Assembly: GCF_004345665.1 (NCBI RefSeq)
Contig: NZ_SLWR01000001.1
Coordinates: 1,084,401-1,148,400 of the forward strand
Length of the DNA: 64,000 bases
Origin: Kribbella antiqua
GTDB taxonomy: Bacteria > Actinomycetota > Actinomycetes > Propionibacteriales > Kribbellaceae
Direction of reading: 5' to 3'
Part shown: one piece after another, positions 28,503-37,080 of the stretch
Numbering within the stretch: position 1 is the first letter of the stretch
Layout of the letters: the number at the start of each line of letters is the position of its first letter
Program-made: the position numbers and the translations under genes
The notes under the pieces: model-generated
Told to the model about the DNA's origin: nothing
Database searches by the model: none
The model's input: only the letters and a program-made list of their open reading frames with translations

Positions 28503-29728
28503 GCGCTCCGCGCGTTCTGATCATCATCCAGAATCTCTGGGTGCCGTTCGACCGCCGGGTCTGGCTGGAGTGCCAGGCCCTGGTGGCGTCCGGGTACGAC
28601 GTGACCGTCGTGTGCCCGAAGGGCCCGGGCGATCCGTCGTACCAGGTCATCGACGGAGTGACGGTGCATCAGTACAAGGCCTATGCGCCTGGCGGCAGCA
28701 AGATCAGCTTCATCGCGGAGTACGCGTACTCGTTCCTGATGACGCTGCGGCTGGTGCTGCGGGCCCGCAAGGCCGGCACGTTCGACGTCCTGCAGGCCTG
28801 CAACCCGCCGGACATCTTCTGGCCGATCGCGATGCTGCTGCGCCGGCTCGACCGGACCAGGTTCGTGTTCGACCACCACGACCTGTGCCCGGAGCTGTTC
28901 CAGTCCCGGTTCGGCGGTACGACGAGCCTGCCGTACAAGGGACTGCGGTTCCTGGAGCGGATGACGCATCGCAAGGCCGATCACGTCATCTCGACGAACG
29001 ATTCCTACCGGCGGATCGCGATCACCCGCAGTGGGAAGGCGAACCACGATGTGACCGTGGTTCGCACCGGGCCCGACCCGGAACGGTTGCGCCGCGGCGG
29101 AGCGGACGAGTCGCTCCGCCGCGGGCACCGCTATCTGGTCACCTACATCGGCGTGATGGGACCGCAGGACGGGGTCGACATCGTGGTCCGCGCGGCGGAT
29201 CACATTGTCAACAATCTCGGCCGCACCGACATCGCGTTCACGCTGATGGGTGGCGGTGACTCCTTCGACGAGGTGGTCGCGCTGCGGGACGAGCTGGGTC
29301 TCGGCGACCACGTCGAGTTCACCGGCCGGGTGCCCGACGAGACGGTCCGGGCAGTGATGTCGACCGCCGATCTCGGGCTGTCGCCGGATCCGAAGAATCC
29401 GCTCAACGACGTCTCCACGATGAACAAGACGATGGAGTACATGGCCTTCGAGCTCCCGGTCGTCGCCTTCGACCTGATCGAGACCAAGGTGTCGGCCGAG
29501 GATGCCGCCGTGTACGTGGAGCCCAACGACGTGGCGCTGTACGGGCAGGCGATCGTCGACCTGCTCGACGACGAGGTCAAGCGCCGCCGGATGGCACGGC
29601 TGGGGCGCGAACGGGTCGAGCAGGTGCTCGCCTGGAAACACCAGCAGAAGGCCTACCTCGGGGTGTACGACGGATTGACCGGTCACGTCAGCGAAGTCAG
29701 CCACATCACCCGGGCCACGGGGTCCTGA
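28499..29728 (+). CDS. Glycosyltransferase family 4
   Basis: 409 aa from GTG 28499 (GTGA overlap with the dehydrogenase; GAAGGAG upstream). GT-B enzyme: NLWVPFDRRVWLECQAL in the acceptor domain, FDHHDLCPELFQSRF, then YIGVMGPQDGVDIVVRA, LMGGGDSFDEV, VEFTGRVPD, and a modified EX7E region at TMEYMAFELPVVAFDL. This type resembles WbuB/WcaI-like transferases that act after a uronate or fucosamine donor. Placed directly after the mannose dehydrogenase, it may add the uronate. Sugar and linkage unknown. Confidence 0.87.
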   Translation: MSAPRVLIIIQNLWVPFDRRVWLECQALVASGYDVTVVCPKGPGDPSYQVIDGVTVHQYKAYAPGGSKISFIAEYAYSFLMTLRLVLRARKAGTFDVLQACNPPDIFWPIAMLLRRLDRTRFVFDHHDLCPELFQSRFGGTTSLPYKGLRFLERMTHRKADHVISTNDSYRRIAITRSGKANHDVTVVRTGPDPERLRRGGADESLRRGHRYLVTYIGVMGPQDGVDIVVRAADHIVNNLGRTDIAFTLMGGGDSFDEVVALRDELGLGDHVEFTGRVPDETVRAVMSTADLGLSPDPKNPLNDVSTMNKTMEYMAFELPVVAFDLIETKVSAEDAAVYVEPNDVALYGQAIVDLLDDEVKRRRMARLGRERVEQVLAWKHQQKAYLGVYDGLTGHVSEVSHITRATGS

Positions 29729-29729
29729 C

Positions 29730-31649
29730 ATGTGCGGAATCGCCGGCTGCTACCAGCAGCGTGACGGTCTCGCCCTCGCCGAGACGATGAGCGACCGGAT
29801 CGCACACCGCGGTCCGGACGCCGACCATGTCCACCGGTTCGAGGACGGCGAGGTTCGGGCCTACCTGGCCCACCGCCGGCTGTCGATCATCGACCTGTCG
29901 GCAGGTGCGGACCAGCCGTTCACCAAGCGCGGTCTGACGATCTGCTACAACGGCGAGCTCTACAACTACAAGGAACTGCGCGCCGAGCTCTCCCGGTCGG
30001 GCGTCACCTTCCGGACCAGCTCTGACACCGAGGTGGTGCTGGAAGCATGGCGTCGCTGGGGTCCGGCCGCGCTGACGCGGTTCCGCGGCATGTTCGCGTT
30101 CGCGATGCTGGACGAGGACAGCGGCAGCATGTTCCTGGCCCGTGATCCGCTCGGCATCAAGCCGCTGTACTTCCTCCGCCGGCAGGGCGGCGTGATCTTC
30201 GCATCCGAGCTGAAGGCGCTCGTCGCCGCGGTCGGCCCGGAGCTGCGCACCGATCCCGGCGCGCTGATCGCGTCGATGCTCTACTACTGGCTGCCCGAAC
30301 AGCGCTGCGCGATCGAAGGCGTGGAGAAGCTGCCGCCAGGTTCGTGGGCAGAGTTCCGTCCGGATGGCAGCAGCCGGCACGAGACGTACTGGCGTGTCAC
30401 CGACGTCGCGACCGAAGCCGCCGCCGGGCCGCGGGCCGACCTGCGCGCGGTGATCGAGGAATCGGTCGCCGCCCACCTGGTCGCCGACGTACCGGTGTCG
30501 ACCTTCCTCAGCGGCGGTCTCGACTCCAGCCTGGTCACCGTGCTCGCCAAGCGGCTCGATCCTGGCATCGACTCGTACACGATCACCTTCCGGGCGCAGG
30601 ACCAGAAGCTCGAGGCGATGCCGGACGACGCGATCTACGCGCGCAAGGTGGCGCAGCAGTTCGGCATCGACCTGCACGAGATCGAGATCGCGCCGGACGT
30701 GGTCGAACTGCTGCCGCGGATCGTCGACATCCTGGACGAGCCGATCGGCGACCCGGCCGCGATCAACACCCTGCTGATGTGCGACACGGCCCGCGACGCC
30801 GGGGTCAAGGTGCTGCTGTCCGGCATGGGCGCCGACGAGCTGTTCGGTGGTTACCGCAAACACCTCGCGTGTGTGATGGGAGCGCAGTACCAAAGGCTTC
30901 CTGGCGCCTTGCGGAACGGTCTGGTCGGTCCCGCCGTACGACGGCTGCCGGTCACCGTCGCGGGGCGCGGACTGCGCTACGCGCGCTGGGCGAAGCGGTT
31001 CGAGACCTTTGCGAACCTGCCCGAGGAGACCGCGTTCCGGCGCAGCTACACGATGTACGACGGCGACCAGTTGGCCGGCCTGCTGAGCCCGGACCTGGAG
31101 CCGTACGTCGGGAAGCTGATCGCCGAGCACAGCGACATCTACCACGACACCACGCTCGACGATCACGTCAACCGGATGTGCCTGGCGGACGCGCGGATGT
31201 TCCTGCCCGGGCTGAACCTCGCCTACACCGACCGGTCCAGCATGGCCGCGTCGACCGAGGTCCGGACACCGTTCGTGGACCCGATCGTGGCGCGGGCAGC
31301 CTTCTCGATCCCCGGCAGCGAGAAGATCCACCGGCGGCAGGGGAAGCTCGCGCTCAAGCAGGCGGCCGAGGCCTGGCTGCCGAAGGAGATCATCTACCGG
31401 CCGAAGGCGTCGTTCAGCGCGCCGCTGCGGGCGTGGGTCCGGAACGACCTGCGCGAACTCGTGGACGACGTACTGCTGCGGGGCGAGCTGGTCGGCAGCG
31501 GCTTCCTGCGGCAGGAGTCGGTGCAGCGGCTGGTCGACGACGAGCGGGCCGGGCGCGAGGACTACTCGAAGCAGATCTGGCAGTTGCTGACGCTGGAGAC
31601 CTGGACCCGGCACATGCGGTCCTTGGGCGTGACGACCACTTCTTTGTGA
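29730..31649 (+). CDS. asnB: Glutamine-dependent asparagine synthase-like amidotransferase
   Basis: 639 aa. N-terminal class II glutaminase with Cys2 exposed after Met removal (MCGIAGCYQ), HRGPD, YNGELYNY and RDPLGIKPLY. C-terminal synthetase domain with the PP-loop SGGLDSS and SGMGADELFGGY. It starts 1 base after the GT4 stop. AsnB-like proteins inside polysaccharide loci usually amidate a uronic acid carboxyl rather than aspartate. With the GDP-mannose dehydrogenase three genes upstream this points to a mannuronamide. True asparagine synthesis is not excluded. Confidence 0.88.
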   Translation: MCGIAGCYQQRDGLALAETMSDRIAHRGPDADHVHRFEDGEVRAYLAHRRLSIIDLSAGADQPFTKRGLTICYNGELYNYKELRAELSRSGVTFRTSSDTEVVLEAWRRWGPAALTRFRGMFAFAMLDEDSGSMFLARDPLGIKPLYFLRRQGGVIFASELKALVAAVGPELRTDPGALIASMLYYWLPEQRCAIEGVEKLPPGSWAEFRPDGSSRHETYWRVTDVATEAAAGPRADLRAVIEESVAAHLVADVPVSTFLSGGLDSSLVTVLAKRLDPGIDSYTITFRAQDQKLEAMPDDAIYARKVAQQFGIDLHEIEIAPDVVELLPRIVDILDEPIGDPAAINTLLMCDTARDAGVKVLLSGMGADELFGGYRKHLACVMGAQYQRLPGALRNGLVGPAVRRLPVTVAGRGLRYARWAKRFETFANLPEETAFRRSYTMYDGDQLAGLLSPDLEPYVGKLIAEHSDIYHDTTLDDHVNRMCLADARMFLPGLNLAYTDRSSMAASTEVRTPFVDPIVARAAFSIPGSEKIHRRQGKLALKQAAEAWLPKEIIYRPKASFSAPLRAWVRNDLRELVDDVLLRGELVGSGFLRQESVQRLVDDERAGREDYSKQIWQLLTLETWTRHMRSLGVTTTSL

Positions 31650-31676
31650 AGACTCTTCTCTCTCTGAAGGACTGGC

Positions 31677-33827
31677 ATGAAACAGGTTGCACAGAACTAC
31701 AAGTCCGGCGAGCTCAGTGTGCTCGACGTGCCGCCACCGGGATGCGCGCCCGGTGGGGTGCTGGTGCGCTCCCTCTACTCGCTCATCTCCACCGGCACCG
31801 AGTTGATGAAGGTCGGCGAGGCGCGACTGTCGCTGATCGGCAAGGCGAAGGCCCGGCCGGACCAGGTGAAGAAGGTGCTGGACTCGGTGGTTCAGCAGGG
31901 TGCCGTCAACACCTACAAGAAGGTGATGAACAAGCTCGACTCGTACACGCCGCTGGGTTACTCGCTGTGCGGTGTCGTGGTCGAGGTGGGCGCCGGGGCC
32001 GAGGAGTTCAGTGTCGGGCAGCTGGTCGCTGCCGCGGGCAACGAGTTCGCGCTGCACGCGGAGTACAACTGGATCCCGATCAACCTGTGTGTTCCGGTGC
32101 CGGACGGCGTACCGGCGGAGCAGGCGGCGTTCTCGACTGTTGGTGCCATCGCGATGCAGGGTGTGCGGCAGGCGGAGGTGCAGCTCGGCGAGACCGCGGT
32201 GGTGATCGGGCTCGGTCTGGTCGGGCAACTCGTCGTACGGCTGCTGGTTGCGGCCGGGGTACGGGTGTTCGGCATCGACACGGTCGAGGATCGGTGCCGG
32301 ATGGCGGAGAAGGCGGGCGCGTTGCACTGCTCGTCGGCCGATGAGGCCGGGATCGCGGTGCTGGAGCGGTCGTTGCTGGAGGCATCGAACGGGCTCGGAG
32401 CCGACCACATCCTGCTCGCCGCCGGCGGTCATTCCAACGGTCCGGTCGAGACGGCCGCGCGGCTCGCTCGCGACCGCGCCCGGGTCGTCGACATCGGCAA
32501 GACCAGGCTCGACCTGCCCTGGAACGCGTACTACGACAAGGAGCTGGACGTCCGCTTCTCCCGCTCCTACGGGCCGGGCCGGTACGACGACCGCTACGAG
32601 CTGGAGGGTATCGACTACCCGGCCGGCTACGTCCGCTGGACCGAACGCCGCAACCTCGAATGCTTCATCGACCTGATCGCCCGCGAACAGATCGACGTGG
32701 GCTCGTTGATCGCCCACACCTTCCCGATCGCCGACGCCACCGACGTCTACCAACAGCTCTCCTCGGGCGTCCTCCCCGGAGTCGGCTTCCTCTTCGAGTA
32801 CCCGGACGTGCCGCGGGAAGAGAAGGTGCAGCCGGCTCCACGGGTTGAGCGGACCGCGAAGGCAACAGCTGGTGCGGCAAGGCTTGGGTTCATCGGGGCG
32901 GGGAACTATGCCTCGAGCATGCTTCTGCCGCACCTGCAGAAGAACGAGGGCGCCGTACTGGCGCATGTGGCGACCAACAAGTCGTTGTCGGCTGCCAATG
33001 CACAACGACGGTTCGGGTTCGAGAACATCTCGACCGACGCCAACGCCGTACTCACGGACGAGTCTCTGGACGCTGTGTTCGTGGTGACTCGGCACAGCAC
33101 GCACGCCGAGCTCGCCTGCCGGGCGCTGGAGTCCGGGAAGGCGGTGTTCGTCGAGAAGCCGCTGGCGCTCACCGACGAGGATCTCGACCGGATCGTCGCC
33201 ACCGCGGATGCCACCGGCAACAACCGGCTGATGGTCGGGTTCAACCGGCGGTTCGCGCCGCTGCTGACCGATCTGCGCGACCGCTTCGGCAATCCTGGCG
33301 GCGGGTCCTCGGCGCGGTACCTGGTGAACGCGGGCCGGCTGGATCCGTCCAGCTGGTACCTCGACCAGGACAAGGAAGGCAGCCGGTTCGCCGGCGAGGG
33401 TGGCCACTTCATCGACACCTTGAGCTGGTGGCTCGACAGCCCGCCCACCGAGGTGTACGCCGTACCTGGCCCGGACGCCGGTGACGTGATCATCAGCCTC
33501 CGGTTCGCCAACGGCTCGGTCGGCACGATCAGCTACGTCGGCGGCGGCAACGCGCGGTTCCCGAAGGAGACGCTCGACATCACCGGTGGCGGCCGCAACG
33601 GCCGGCTGGACAACTTCCAGCAGGCCTCGGTGTGGACCGGCCGGCGCCCGTCGACGCGGAAGGCCCGCAGTATCGACAAGGGCCAGCGGGTCGAGCTCGA
33701 GCGGTTCGTCGCGGCGGTGAAGTCCGGCGGCCCGATGCCGATCGCGTTCGACTCCCTGATCGCCACCACCCGCGCGACCATCGCCGTGGATCGGAGCCTC
33801 GCCACCGGCAAACCGGAGAAGGTGTGA
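31677..33827 (+). CDS. Two-domain oxidoreductase (MDR-type alcohol dehydrogenase + Gfo/Idh/MocA)
   Basis: 716 aa. Residues 1-380 form a medium-chain dehydrogenase: GEARLSLIGKAK, a nucleotide fold at VVIGLGLVGQLVVRLL (176-190), no structural-zinc Cys cluster. From about 397 a Gfo/Idh/MocA domain begins (LGFIGAGNYASSM) with the EKPLALTDEDL lysine motif and a C-terminal sheet. This fusion is common next to AsnB and heparinase-like genes in exopolysaccharide loci; its reaction is not established. It likely oxidises or epimerises a sugar. ATG 31677 has GAAGGA 7 bases upstream. Confidence 0.85.
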   Translation: MKQVAQNYKSGELSVLDVPPPGCAPGGVLVRSLYSLISTGTELMKVGEARLSLIGKAKARPDQVKKVLDSVVQQGAVNTYKKVMNKLDSYTPLGYSLCGVVVEVGAGAEEFSVGQLVAAAGNEFALHAEYNWIPINLCVPVPDGVPAEQAAFSTVGAIAMQGVRQAEVQLGETAVVIGLGLVGQLVVRLLVAAGVRVFGIDTVEDRCRMAEKAGALHCSSADEAGIAVLERSLLEASNGLGADHILLAAGGHSNGPVETAARLARDRARVVDIGKTRLDLPWNAYYDKELDVRFSRSYGPGRYDDRYELEGIDYPAGYVRWTERRNLECFIDLIAREQIDVGSLIAHTFPIADATDVYQQLSSGVLPGVGFLFEYPDVPREEKVQPAPRVERTAKATAGAARLGFIGAGNYASSMLLPHLQKNEGAVLAHVATNKSLSAANAQRRFGFENISTDANAVLTDESLDAVFVVTRHSTHAELACRALESGKAVFVEKPLALTDEDLDRIVATADATGNNRLMVGFNRRFAPLLTDLRDRFGNPGGGSSARYLVNAGRLDPSSWYLDQDKEGSRFAGEGGHFIDTLSWWLDSPPTEVYAVPGPDAGDVIISLRFANGSVGTISYVGGGNARFPKETLDITGGGRNGRLDNFQQASVWTGRRPSTRKARSIDKGQRVELERFVAAVKSGGPMPIAFDSLIATTRATIAVDRSLATGKPEKV

Positions 33828-35785
33828 GCCGCCAGCCCCTCGGGTGGTACGTCCGTCGCCTGCGGCGGATGTCCCCCACCGAGCTGGTCCTGCGCACCGG
33901 CGACCACGTACGACGTACTGCCTGGGCCTACCAGCAGGTCAAGCCCGGCGAGGACGGCCCGGCACCGTCGACCAGGCGTGGCGAGCTGACCTTCAGCACG
34001 ATCCTGCCGCCGCACACCGCGGACGCCGTACCGGAGGAAGCGCGGAAGGCGGTCATCACGACGGCCGACGCGATCCTGGCCGGGAAGCTCGAGGTGCTCG
34101 GCGTCGAGCGGACCGATCTGCGGTCGCCGGACTGGTTTCGCGACCCGGTCACCGGCCGGCGTTCCGACCCGGCGCAGTACACGTTCCGGCTGAACCATCG
34201 CAACGAGGAGCTGGTCGGGAACATCAAGCAGGTCTGGGAGTTGTCCCGGCACCACCACCTGACCCAGCTGGCCGCGGCCTGGTACGTGACCCATGACGAC
34301 GCGTACGCCGATCGGGTCGCGGACCACCTGAACGACTGGTGGCGGTCCAACCCGTTCCTGTCCGGAGTGCACTGGGCCAGCGGGATCGAGATCGGCATCC
34401 GGCTGATCAGCTGGACCTGGATCCGGCGGCTGCTGAACGACTGGCCCGAGATCATCGAACTCTTCGAGCACAACGAGCTCGCGCTGCGGCAGATCTACTG
34501 GCACCAGCGCTACCTGGCCGCCTTTCGCAGCCACGGTTCGTCGGCCAACAACCACGTGATCGCCGAGGCGGCCGGCCAACTCGTGGGGGCCTGCGCGTTC
34601 CCGTGGTTCAGCCAGAGCTCGAGATGGCGCGCCGACGCGGCCGCACTCCTCGAGAAGGAACTGGACGCGAACACCTTCCCCTCCGGCGTCAACCGCGAAC
34701 TGGCGACCGACTATCACCGCTTCGTCTCCGAGCTCGGCCTGTACGCCGCTGTCGAAGCGGACAACGCCGGTCATCCGTTGAGCGAGCAGACCTGGTCGCT
34801 GCTGACCCGGACGGTCGATCATGCGGCGGCGATAGTCGACGAGACGCTGCGACCGCCTCGCCAAGGCGACGACGACGAAGGCATGGTGCTCGTCCTCGAT
34901 CCGCCGAATGTCCACAGCTGGGCCGGATTCCTGTCGCTCGGCGCGGCAGTCGTCGGTCCAGCGTCGTGGTGGCCGCCCACTCCGCCGACAACTACCGCCG
35001 TACTGGCCGGGTCGCTGATCAACGGCACTCAGCCTGAACGTCCGGCAGAGCGGCCTTCGCACTTCGCCGACGCGGGGATCACGGTCCTGCGGAGCCATGA
35101 CAGCGGGCCGGAGATCTGGTGCCGGGCGGATGCCGGACCACACGGATTCCTTTCGATCGCAGCGCATGCGCATTGCGACGCGCTCTCCCTTGAGGTCCGC
35201 GTCGGCGGCGTCGACATCCTCGCCGACCCGGGCACGTACTGCTATCACGGCGAAGAGGAGTGGCGGAACTACTTCCGCTCGACCATCGGCCACAACACGC
35301 TCGAGGTCGCCGGTGCCGAGCAGTCCGTCTGGGGCGGCCCGTTCCTGTGGCTGCGCGGCGCGACCGGCCACGTAAGGCGCTATGCCGTCGACGGTGACAC
35401 CCAGACCTGGGAAGCCGAACACGATGGCTACCAAACCGGCGACGCACCAGTCACTCACCGGCGGACCGCCGTACTCGATCACGGCGTACTGCGGGTGGAG
35501 GACCAGCTCGACGCCACTGCCGCCGTACGCCTGGCTTGGCATCTCGGCCCCGACGTCGCCGTCGACCTGGACGGCACGACCGGTCGCCTCAAGTGGCCGA
35601 ACGGTACGGCGATCGTCGAACTACCAACCGGGTTGACCTGGACCACGCACCGGGGAGGCGACGGTCCGCTGCTGGGCTGGTACTCCCCGCGTTTCGGCCA
35701 CAAGGTGCCGATCACGACGCTGGTAGGCATTGGCACGCTCGAACCCGGCTCCCCCGCGGTCAGCACGTTCAGATTCCGGTCCTGA
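33824..35785 (+). CDS. Heparinase II/III-like polysaccharide lyase family protein
   Basis: 653 aa from GTG 33824, which overlaps the previous stop as GTGA and has GGAGAAGG upstream. N-terminal alpha/alpha toroid (about 60-340; HHLTQLAAAWY, NNHVIAEAAG) and C-terminal beta domain (about 380-650) with AHAHCDALSLEVR, DPGTYCYHG, WRNYFRSTIGHNTLEV, typical of heparinase II/III and alginate lyase families. No signal peptide or membrane helix is seen, so it would act in the cytoplasm unless exported in another way. A uronate-specific eliminase or a polymer-editing role fits the GDP-mannose dehydrogenase in this operon. Confidence 0.85.
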   Translation: MSRQPLGWYVRRLRRMSPTELVLRTGDHVRRTAWAYQQVKPGEDGPAPSTRRGELTFSTILPPHTADAVPEEARKAVITTADAILAGKLEVLGVERTDLRSPDWFRDPVTGRRSDPAQYTFRLNHRNEELVGNIKQVWELSRHHHLTQLAAAWYVTHDDAYADRVADHLNDWWRSNPFLSGVHWASGIEIGIRLISWTWIRRLLNDWPEIIELFEHNELALRQIYWHQRYLAAFRSHGSSANNHVIAEAAGQLVGACAFPWFSQSSRWRADAAALLEKELDANTFPSGVNRELATDYHRFVSELGLYAAVEADNAGHPLSEQTWSLLTRTVDHAAAIVDETLRPPRQGDDDEGMVLVLDPPNVHSWAGFLSLGAAVVGPASWWPPTPPTTTAVLAGSLINGTQPERPAERPSHFADAGITVLRSHDSGPEIWCRADAGPHGFLSIAAHAHCDALSLEVRVGGVDILADPGTYCYHGEEEWRNYFRSTIGHNTLEVAGAEQSVWGGPFLWLRGATGHVRRYAVDGDTQTWEAEHDGYQTGDAPVTHRRTAVLDHGVLRVEDQLDATAAVRLAWHLGPDVAVDLDGTTGRLKWPNGTAIVELPTGLTWTTHRGGDGPLLGWYSPRFGHKVPITTLVGIGTLEPGSPAVSTFRFRS

Positions 35786-35862
35786 CCGGAGCCCGGCTGT
35801 ATCACCCACCGGTCAAGGCCCTCTATTACTCCGAACCATTAGTGCCGAACTGGAGGGGTCCT

Positions 35863-37080
35863 GTGAGCGCACAGCAGCTCGACGTCAAGAAGGCTTGGCG
35901 AGCCGTCCGGCGGGACAGCCTCCTGATCGCTGCGATCGCGGCGATCGGCCTGGTCAGCGGGATGGCCTACGCGTACTGGCAACCGCCGATGCACACGGCC
36001 ACGTCGATGGTGGTGCTGCCACCGCCGTCGTCGGCCGAACCGGACAAGGCGACCGGCACGCAGAGTATCGAGACGCAGGTCTTCATCGCCGAGAGCGGCC
36101 CCGTGCTCAGGAGCGCCGGGCAGAACCTCTCCCCCGCGCTGGGCACCGAGGAGGTCCGCAGCCGGGTCAAGGTCACCGCGGTCACCGACGACGTCATCAG
36201 GATCGACGCCAAGGGCACCACCCCGGCGCAGGCGATGCGGCTGGCCAACGCCGTCTCGGAGGTCTACCTGGTCTTCGTCACCACCGCTCAGAAGCTTCCC
36301 GGCGACCTCGGCAGGAAGGTCGGCGCCAGGGTGCTGGAGCCGGCCACCACCGCGCGCGGCGGCAACATGTTCATCCACCTCGGGATCTACGGCGGGCTCG
36401 GAGCGCTGCTGGCTGCCATCGCGGCCGCGATCGGCGTGCTGGCCAGGGCTCGCGGCGACCGCCGGCTGCGACTGCGGGACGAGGTCGCCGATGCCGTCGG
36501 GATCCCGGTGCTGGCGTCGGTGTCGTCGTACCAGGCGGACGACCCGTCCGACTGGGCTCAGTTGCTCCAGCGCTATGCGCCGACCGCTGTGGACGCGTGG
36601 AGCCTGCGCAAGACGCTGCACAACCTGAACCTGGACGTGAAGGGCGGCTCGCCGCGATCGTTGACCGTCCTCTCGTTCAGCGACGACGAGAAGGCCCTTC
36701 CGCTCGGTCCGCAGCTCGCCGCATTCGCCTCGTCGATCGGAATCTCCACCTCGATCGTGGTCGACAACCACTCCGATCGCCCGCTCGGATCGGCCGCCCT
36801 GGACATCCATCTGGTCGTCGTCGACAAGGACGCGCCTCGCCTCGACGGCGCCACCCGGACGACCAGCACGATCGTCGCCCTGTCGGCCGGCGTGGTGACC
36901 GCGGAAGAGCTGGCCCGGCTCGCGGTCGCCGCCGCCGCGGACGACCGCACCATCGACGGCCTGGTCGTCACCGATCCCGATCCGTCCGACCGCACCATCG
37001 GCCGGGTCTCGCAGTCGCAGCGGCGCTCCAGCTCGCGCCTGCCCACGCTACTCACCGGCACAGCGAGGCGGACCCGATGA
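35863..37080 (+). CDS. Wzz-type co-polymerase, P-loop-less (copy 2)
   Basis: 405 aa from GTG 35863 (GGAGGGG 5 bases upstream; the longer frame before it has no similarity). Two helices (about 19-38 and 172-194) flank a short extracytoplasmic part of about 130 residues, much smaller than usual. The cytoplasmic tail (from about 265) starts LTVLSFSDDEKALPLGPQLA where a tyrosine-kinase P-loop should be; no GxxGxGKS is present. I infer a structural partner in polymer length control. It overlaps the next Wzz-like gene by 4 bases. Confidence 0.78.
   Translation: MSAQQLDVKKAWRAVRRDSLLIAAIAAIGLVSGMAYAYWQPPMHTATSMVVLPPPSSAEPDKATGTQSIETQVFIAESGPVLRSAGQNLSPALGTEEVRSRVKVTAVTDDVIRIDAKGTTPAQAMRLANAVSEVYLVFVTTAQKLPGDLGRKVGARVLEPATTARGGNMFIHLGIYGGLGALLAAIAAAIGVLARARGDRRLRLRDEVADAVGIPVLASVSSYQADDPSDWAQLLQRYAPTAVDAWSLRKTLHNLNLDVKGGSPRSLTVLSFSDDEKALPLGPQLAAFASSIGISTSIVVDNHSDRPLGSAALDIHLVVVDKDAPRLDGATRTTSTIVALSAGVVTAEELARLAVAAAADDRTIDGLVVTDPDPSDRTIGRVSQSQRRSSSRLPTLLTGTARRTR

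Noticed and set aside
29706..33407. Very long minus-strand open frame (over 1200 codons) opposite GT4/AsnB/oxidoreductase genes
   Set aside because: It lies antisense to clearly recognisable enzymes, has low-complexity Arg/Gly/Pro/Asp-rich translation with no domain, and is a normal effect of high GC.
35730..37076. Extended N-terminus for the third co-polymerase
   Set aside because: Those codons overlap the coding frame of co-polymerase 2 and lack any similarity; ATG 37077 gives a normal acidic N-terminus.
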